A stretch of DNA of 64,000 nucleotides from Candidatus Scalindua japonica (GTDB lineage: Bacteria > Planctomycetota > Brocadiia > Brocadiales > Scalinduaceae): contig NZ_BAOS01000014.1 of assembly GCF_002443295.1 (NCBI RefSeq), positions 62,001 through 126,000 of the forward strand. The letters run 5' to 3'. Below the pieces are notes generated by a model that saw only the letters and a list, made by a program, of their open reading frames with translations, did not search any database and had not been told where the DNA came from. Made by a program: the position numbers and the translations under genes. Each line of letters begins with the position of its first letter. Within the stretch, counting starts at the first letter, position 1. Positions 59,524 through 64,000 of the stretch are shown piece by piece.

Positions 59524-60761
59524 TATACTTCCGGAATCTGAATATACACGTGTCCCATGCGCCACAGGCTCAGGAGGAAGTTGCGGATAAAAAGAGTCAG
59601 GTTTTCTTCCGTCTCTCTTACTCCACAATTTGATACGATTTCCTTAACGGTATTTTTGCCGTTAAACAGATGAAATATTCCTGTCTGACTTTCGTTGAGT
59701 GAAACCGGTGGATAAGGCTTACGAGTGATCATGGCAGGTTTGTCTGCCGCAGGATCAGCAGCGGTAAATTCATGTATACGCTGGTGAGGAATAATATCAG
59801 GAAACCGTGGTCCGTCAAAGTCAATGATGTATGATTCAGGCAGGACCTCTTTTTTACCGACATAAAACAGATGCATTCGGATCTGGCTGTGAAGAAGCTC
59901 CATTACCTTCCAGATATCTTCTTCCGGCAAGGATTGTATTCGTGAGAAAAGAGGGCTGCTCTCCGGAATCTGACCTTCAGGATAGTAATCATATCTGTTA
60001 ATCCAGCCTCGAAATACCATCCCCCCATGTTCAACAAATTCCAGGCAATCCTGGACGGTATACGGCCTGTCCATCCCATGCAGAAAAGAGTCTACTATTC
60101 CGGCATCAAACCTCATGTCGCTGTTATTATCTATGTAGTGATGTGCGAGATGTTGCGGATGCAGATCCTGCAAGGCCTGCTTAACCGACTGAACATCTTC
60201 ATCTCCCTGTTCAAATCCCAGCTGGTGAAAAAGAGATTGAAGCATATACGTTCCGGCACGGCCGTAAAGACCATAAAGCATAAGCGCCATGACGCCATCA
60301 GGCTTCAGAACGCTTTTAAGTGAAGCAAGACCGGCCTGTGGGTCCGGCAGGTGATGCAGCACACCGGAGGATTCTATAAAATCAAATTCCTGACCAAGTT
60401 CAGATACCGATTCTATACGCATCTGATGCAGAGTCAGGTTAGTTAAACCATGCTTCTCTTTGAGAAACTCTTCATGTTTCAGACTGGCAGTGCTGAGATC
60501 AATTCCTGTAACAGTAGATCTCGGATGTTCATAAGCAAATCTTGCCGCCGCATTGGCACCACAACCCGCTATAAGAATATCAAGCTTTTTGTTGTAACGT
60601 TTTAAATAGCTACCGTCAGGCCAATACATCAAATGTACCATTCGGACACTTGTAGCATCAGCCCTTCCCTTAGCCCTCTCTTCTGCCAGATCTTTGACAG
60701 GTTCCGGATAGACCCACTTTTCGTACTGGCTGGCAACAATGTCCTTGTTATGTTCTTCCAT
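59523..60761 (-). CDS. Class I SAM-dependent methyltransferase
   Basis: A 412-residue methyltransferase. DILIAGCGANAAARFAYEHP is SAM motif I, then VTGIDLSTASLKHEEF, and SSGVLHHLPDP with VLKPDGVMALMLYG. A C-terminal part of about 200 residues follows, ending with a winged-helix-like segment (SQTGIFHLFNGKNTVKEIV). The start ATG at 60761 has AAAGG eight bases upstream, while the frame continues upstream to 60809 within the RND gene. The substrate is unknown. It overlaps the upstream RND gene by 14 bases, so the two may be coupled. Confidence 0.85.
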   Translation of the reverse strand: MEEHNKDIVASQYEKWVYPEPVKDLAEERAKGRADATSVRMVHLMYWPDGSYLKRYNKKLDILIAGCGANAAARFAYEHPRSTVTGIDLSTASLKHEEFLKEKHGLTNLTLHQMRIESVSELGQEFDFIESSGVLHHLPDPQAGLASLKSVLKPDGVMALMLYGLYGRAGTYMLQSLFHQLGFEQGDEDVQSVKQALQDLHPQHLAHHYIDNNSDMRFDAGIVDSFLHGMDRPYTVQDCLEFVEHGGMVFRGWINRYDYYPEGQIPESSPLFSRIQSLPEEDIWKVMELLHSQIRMHLFYVGKKEVLPESYIIDFDGPRFPDIIPHQRIHEFTAADPAADKPAMITRKPYPPVSLNESQTGIFHLFNGKNTVKEIVSNCGVRETEENLTLFIRNFLLSLWRMGHVYIQIPEV

Positions 60762-63700
60762 ACAATTGACCTTTCCAGACCGACTCCTTAATCTTTTCAA
60801 CAATGTCATATACTACGGGTATCAGTATGAGGGTAAGGAGTGTGGAGAAAAGTAATCCACCTATTACTGTAATACCCATAGGCATCCTGAGCTCCGCACC
60901 TTCTCCCATACCCAACGCCAATGGCAGTAACCCAAGTATGGTAGTGGTGGTCGTCATCATTATCGGACGTAGCCGTATCTTGCCCCCCTCGATAATAGCT
61001 TCACGTCTTGGCATTCCCTCATTGATGCGGGAGTTAATGCAATCAACAAGAATAATCGCATTATTTACAACAATACCTGCCAGCATAACAACGCCTATCA
61101 ATACTATGACGCTTACCGGTTTTGCAGTTATAAACAATGCCATTGCCACACCAACCATGGCAAATGGTATAGTAAACAATATTACTAAAGGATTAAGGAG
61201 TGATTCAAATTGTGACGCCATTACGATATAAACCAGAAATACTGCAAGGAGTATTGCAAAGGTCATGCTGGAAAATGCCACAAGCATCTCACGGCTCTGA
61301 CCACTTACACATATCTCATAACCATCAGGAGTCCTTATATTCAAAATCTTATCCTCTATGTCAGTTACTGAGCTACGCAAATCCCTGCCAACAAGATTTG
61401 CGGACACTATGGCAACGCGTTCCTGATTAAGACGTCTTATTTCACCTGGGCTTTTCTTAACAGTAATAGCTGCAACTGAAGCCAGAAGAATTGGCCTCTC
61501 ACCTTCAGGGTTTACTACTAAATTTTCCAAATCTTCTACACTTCCAATATCTTTTTTCCTGGCACGTACCCGGATATCAATCTTTCTGTCTCTTTTAGAA
61601 AATTCTGTGCTGACATTGCCAAGAACAGTATCACGGACATTATTGGCAATTGTGTTTAAATTTAATCCAAGTTGTGACAGTTTTTGTCTGTCAAAAATAA
61701 TTTGAACTTCCGGTATCCCCTCCTCTATCGTAGACTTAATATCCGCAAGCCCTTCTACCTCTTCCATTTCATCCATAACCGATTCTGATAACCTTTCAAT
61801 TACATTAAGGTTATAACCCTTTATCTCGACTTCAATCGGCGTTGCATAACTGAAATAGGTCGGTCGCAGGAATTTATACTCGACTGCCGGAAGCGGCTTC
61901 AACCTTTCTCTCAATCTGGCCATTACATCTTCCTCCAACCTGCGATTAGATTTCTCTCTCAAACTTATATTAATTTCTCCAACATTCTCCCTCTCCTCTG
62001 CTATAGTCCCACCCGCTTGACTGGTCGATCCGGATATCGTGTATATTTTCTCTATCTCCGGATCATTACTTACTACTTCTTCAATCTCCTTAACGGCAAT
62101 CAACGTAGCGGCGAGTGGAGTGCCGGTTGGTTTTCGAATATTGATAGAAAACTCACCCTGGCTCAGTTCCGGTATAAGCTCCTTGCCCAGATTTATAAAC
62201 AGCCACCACGAACCACAAAGTATTGAAAACGCAACAACAAGCACTGATAATTTATTTGATAGCGCAAAACCCAGGATCACCGGATAAGCCTTTGTAACCC
62301 TGCTGAAAACAGCGTCAAACACGAAGATCAATGGGTAGAGTAGTATATGAAGAATTTTTGATGGCAGGGAAGAGCCGCCCACAGCAGAATCTTGTTGTTC
62401 TTTTTTTTGAACACCTTCACTCCTTCTTCGCCTGATACTCACGGATGACAGCGTCGGAATCAGCGTAATAGCAACAATAAGTGAGATCAGGAGTGAGTAG
62501 GTAACGGTGAGCGCCTGATCATTGAACAATTGACCGGCTATACCTTTAACAAAAATTATGGGAATAAAGACACATATAGTTGTAAGAGTAGAAGCAATTA
62601 CGGCCCTGCCAACTTCACTCGCACCCTTCCTGGCAGATTCAATTGAATTCTGCCCACTTTTATGATACCTGTCTATACTTTCCAGTACAACTATCGCATT
62701 ATCCACAAGCATCCCGATGCCAAGAGCCAGACCACCTAATGACATTATATTCAACGATACTCCGGATATATACATGAAGAAGAATGTAGATATAATGGAA
62801 ATAGGAATTGCAAGTCCGATAATCAACGTACTTTTGATACTTCTGAGAAATAAGAAGAGGACTATTACGGCCAAAACACCACCCCAGAGAGCGGTGGAAA
62901 TTACCTCTTTTATTGAACTTTCAATAAATTTGGATTGGTCGAATGTTATATCCAATCTAATTGAATCTGAAAACTTTCTCAGCTTTTTTTCTATTCCACC
63001 CAAACGCCCCTTAACTAATCTAGCTACTGTCACTGTATTTGCGTCAGCTTCCTTAAATATAGCAACTTCAACGCTCTCTTTTCCGTTTACTCTGGTTATC
63101 ACATCACGTTCTTTATGACTTTTGCTTACACTTCCAATATCTTTTACCTTAATAGCAACACTGTCTTTAAAATCGATGACAATCTCATTTATCTCTTCCA
63201 CCTGCCTGAACTCATTAAATGTCCTTACGATATATTCAACCTCCCCCTCCTTAATGTTCCCGGCGGTAAGGTTGATATTCTCTTCACTGAGACGCTCAAC
63301 AACCTGTGAAATCGGTATACCCAGGTTTGCTAACCTGGACCTCTCCAGGTCAACATGTATCTCCTCTTCAAGCCCACCACTCACTCTTACAGCAGCAACA
63401 CCACCGACACTCTCTGCTCCTGTTATTCCACTCTCTACCGACAAACCCTCTAGTACCGGTTTGAGTTCATCTTCGGCCAGAATACGAAGTAAAATGAGGT
63501 CCTCACCACCATAAAGAGATAGCCTCATAACAGGGTCAAGAGATGGGTCAAAACGCATAAGTACAGGTCTTTCGGCATCGTCAGGCAAGTCTATCAGATC
63601 CAACTTCTCACGTACATCCATCGAAGCAAAGTCCATATTGGTTTTCCACGCGAACTCAACTACCACTTCAGAGACATCCGACCTGGATCTGGAACTTACA

Positions 63701-63936
63701 CGTACAACATCCGAAATCACACTCACCGCGTCTTCAATCGGCTTTGAAATAATATTCTCAATTTCACTGGGGGCCGCTCCGAGATACTCGGTGCGCACTG
63801 TAAGTGTCGGGTATGAAATATCCGGCAGCAGGTTTATTGGCAGTCGCTTATAAGATATTAATCCGAAGATAACGAGAGTGGTCATCAACATTACAACAGT
63901 AACCCGTCTTGTTATTGAAAATTCAACAATCTTCAT
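60748..63936 (-). CDS. RND-family efflux pump inner-membrane subunit
   Basis: A 1062-residue HAE-1/MdtB-like RND permease with two homologous halves. Its start, SITRRVTVVMLMTTLVIFGLISY, and the motifs GGLALGIGMLVDNAIVVLES (fourth span) and GVVMLAGIVVNNAIILVDCI (tenth span) are typical. It uses the proton gradient to expel lipids, drugs or other compounds through a periplasmic adaptor. The N-terminal periplasmic domain reads LPDISYPTLTVRTEYLGAAP. It probably shares a transcript with the methyltransferase. The adaptor gene should lie just right of the window. Confidence 0.92.
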   Translation of the reverse strand: MKIVEFSITRRVTVVMLMTTLVIFGLISYKRLPINLLPDISYPTLTVRTEYLGAAPSEIENIISKPIEDAVSVISDVVRVSSRSRSDVSEVVVEFAWKTNMDFASMDVREKLDLIDLPDDAERPVLMRFDPSLDPVMRLSLYGGEDLILLRILAEDELKPVLEGLSVESGITGAESVGGVAAVRVSGGLEEEIHVDLERSRLANLGIPISQVVERLSEENINLTAGNIKEGEVEYIVRTFNEFRQVEEINEIVIDFKDSVAIKVKDIGSVSKSHKERDVITRVNGKESVEVAIFKEADANTVTVARLVKGRLGGIEKKLRKFSDSIRLDITFDQSKFIESSIKEVISTALWGGVLAVIVLFLFLRSIKSTLIIGLAIPISIISTFFFMYISGVSLNIMSLGGLALGIGMLVDNAIVVLESIDRYHKSGQNSIESARKGASEVGRAVIASTLTTICVFIPIIFVKGIAGQLFNDQALTVTYSLLISLIVAITLIPTLSSVSIRRRRSEGVQKKEQQDSAVGGSSLPSKILHILLYPLIFVFDAVFSRVTKAYPVILGFALSNKLSVLVVAFSILCGSWWLFINLGKELIPELSQGEFSINIRKPTGTPLAATLIAVKEIEEVVSNDPEIEKIYTISGSTSQAGGTIAEERENVGEINISLREKSNRRLEEDVMARLRERLKPLPAVEYKFLRPTYFSYATPIEVEIKGYNLNVIERLSESVMDEMEEVEGLADIKSTIEEGIPEVQIIFDRQKLSQLGLNLNTIANNVRDTVLGNVSTEFSKRDRKIDIRVRARKKDIGSVEDLENLVVNPEGERPILLASVAAITVKKSPGEIRRLNQERVAIVSANLVGRDLRSSVTDIEDKILNIRTPDGYEICVSGQSREMLVAFSSMTFAILLAVFLVYIVMASQFESLLNPLVILFTIPFAMVGVAMALFITAKPVSVIVLIGVVMLAGIVVNNAIILVDCINSRINEGMPRREAIIEGGKIRLRPIMMTTTTTILGLLPLALGMGEGAELRMPMGITVIGGLLFSTLLTLILIPVVYDIVEKIKESVWKGQLYGRT

Positions 63937-63960
63937 GTCTTACAACCGTTCCTCTCAATG

Positions 63961-63999
63961 TTAGTAAACAGAAAAACCCTTAAGCTCCGATGACATGAA
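63961..63999 (-). CDS. 3' end of an upstream gene, perhaps the RND adaptor
   Basis: The minus strand is open from the right edge to a TAA at 63961, reading FMSSELKGFSVY. This could be the C terminus of the adaptor gene usually upstream of the RND subunit. Another frame is open to a TGA that overlaps the RND start. Too short to decide. Confidence 0.25.
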   Translation of the reverse strand, partial: FMSSELKGFSVY

Positions 64000-64000
64000 A

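Overview
The window looks like chromosomal DNA from an AT-rich anammox planctomycete, most like Candidatus Scalindua. This is inferred from gene content, not from a marker gene. The main evidence is a one-strand cluster of acyl carrier protein, FabZ-type dehydratase, two ketosynthase-family proteins, a CrtI-type FAD oxidoreductase and a B12-binding radical SAM protein (3522-9752, closed by a hairpin terminator). These are the families proposed for ladderane lipid synthesis. A planctomycete-style RNA polymerase omega, many cNMP-binding and HD-GYP proteins, and a pyruvate:ferredoxin oxidoreductase next to an ADP-forming acetyl-CoA synthetase fit that picture. No rRNA, tRNA or CRISPR array was seen.

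Layout. 1-3000: end of an MDR dehydrogenase, biotin ligase, and on the minus strand an orphan ParA coupled to a membrane protein. 3522-9811: the ladderane-type operon. 10.2-20.1 kb: a small secreted protein, then a minus-strand block with a lipoprotein-like protein, MoxR ATPase, HtrA-type protease, an ABC-2 export/gliding-type set (DUF4340, Gldg-family, permease, ATPase) and rpoZ. 20.4-26.7 kb: signalling and surface genes (cNMP-binding protein, GAF/HD-GYP, TPR protein, a ZIP-like transporter with two inserted cNMP domains). 26.9-31 kb: a decayed RHS gene cut by an IS1634-type element whose probable ends are 24-bp inverted repeats. 31.2-40 kb: small hypothetical, UspA, POR, ADP-forming ACS, DksA-like, HolA and HU. 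40.1-43.5 kb: FHA/serine protease with a duplicated-domain partner and small secreted proteins. 43.9-49.3 kb: a 1065-residue fusion of cNMP, GAF, degenerate sigma-54 AAA and membrane polyferredoxin domains, then tandem HD-GYP paralogues. 50-54.7 kb: LecA-like secreted protein, thioredoxin-like remnant, YihY, YjbQ, SulP. 55-59.4 kb: a surface-protein gene broken by several frameshifts (one at a run of nine G), a PemK/MazF remnant and VapBC. 59.5-64 kb: a methyltransferase and an RND pump.

How the genes work together. The clearest unit is the lipid cluster. One ketosynthase keeps Cys-His-His. Its neighbour has lost all three residues, so the pair looks like a KS/chain-length-factor dimer working with the ACP and dehydratase on an unsaturated acyl chain, which the oxidoreductase and radical SAM protein could then modify. 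POR plus ACS connect pyruvate, acetyl-CoA and acetate with ATP and ferredoxin. Several genes suggest second-messenger and redox sensing at the membrane. The RHS/IS region and 55-59 kb are the plastic parts of the window.
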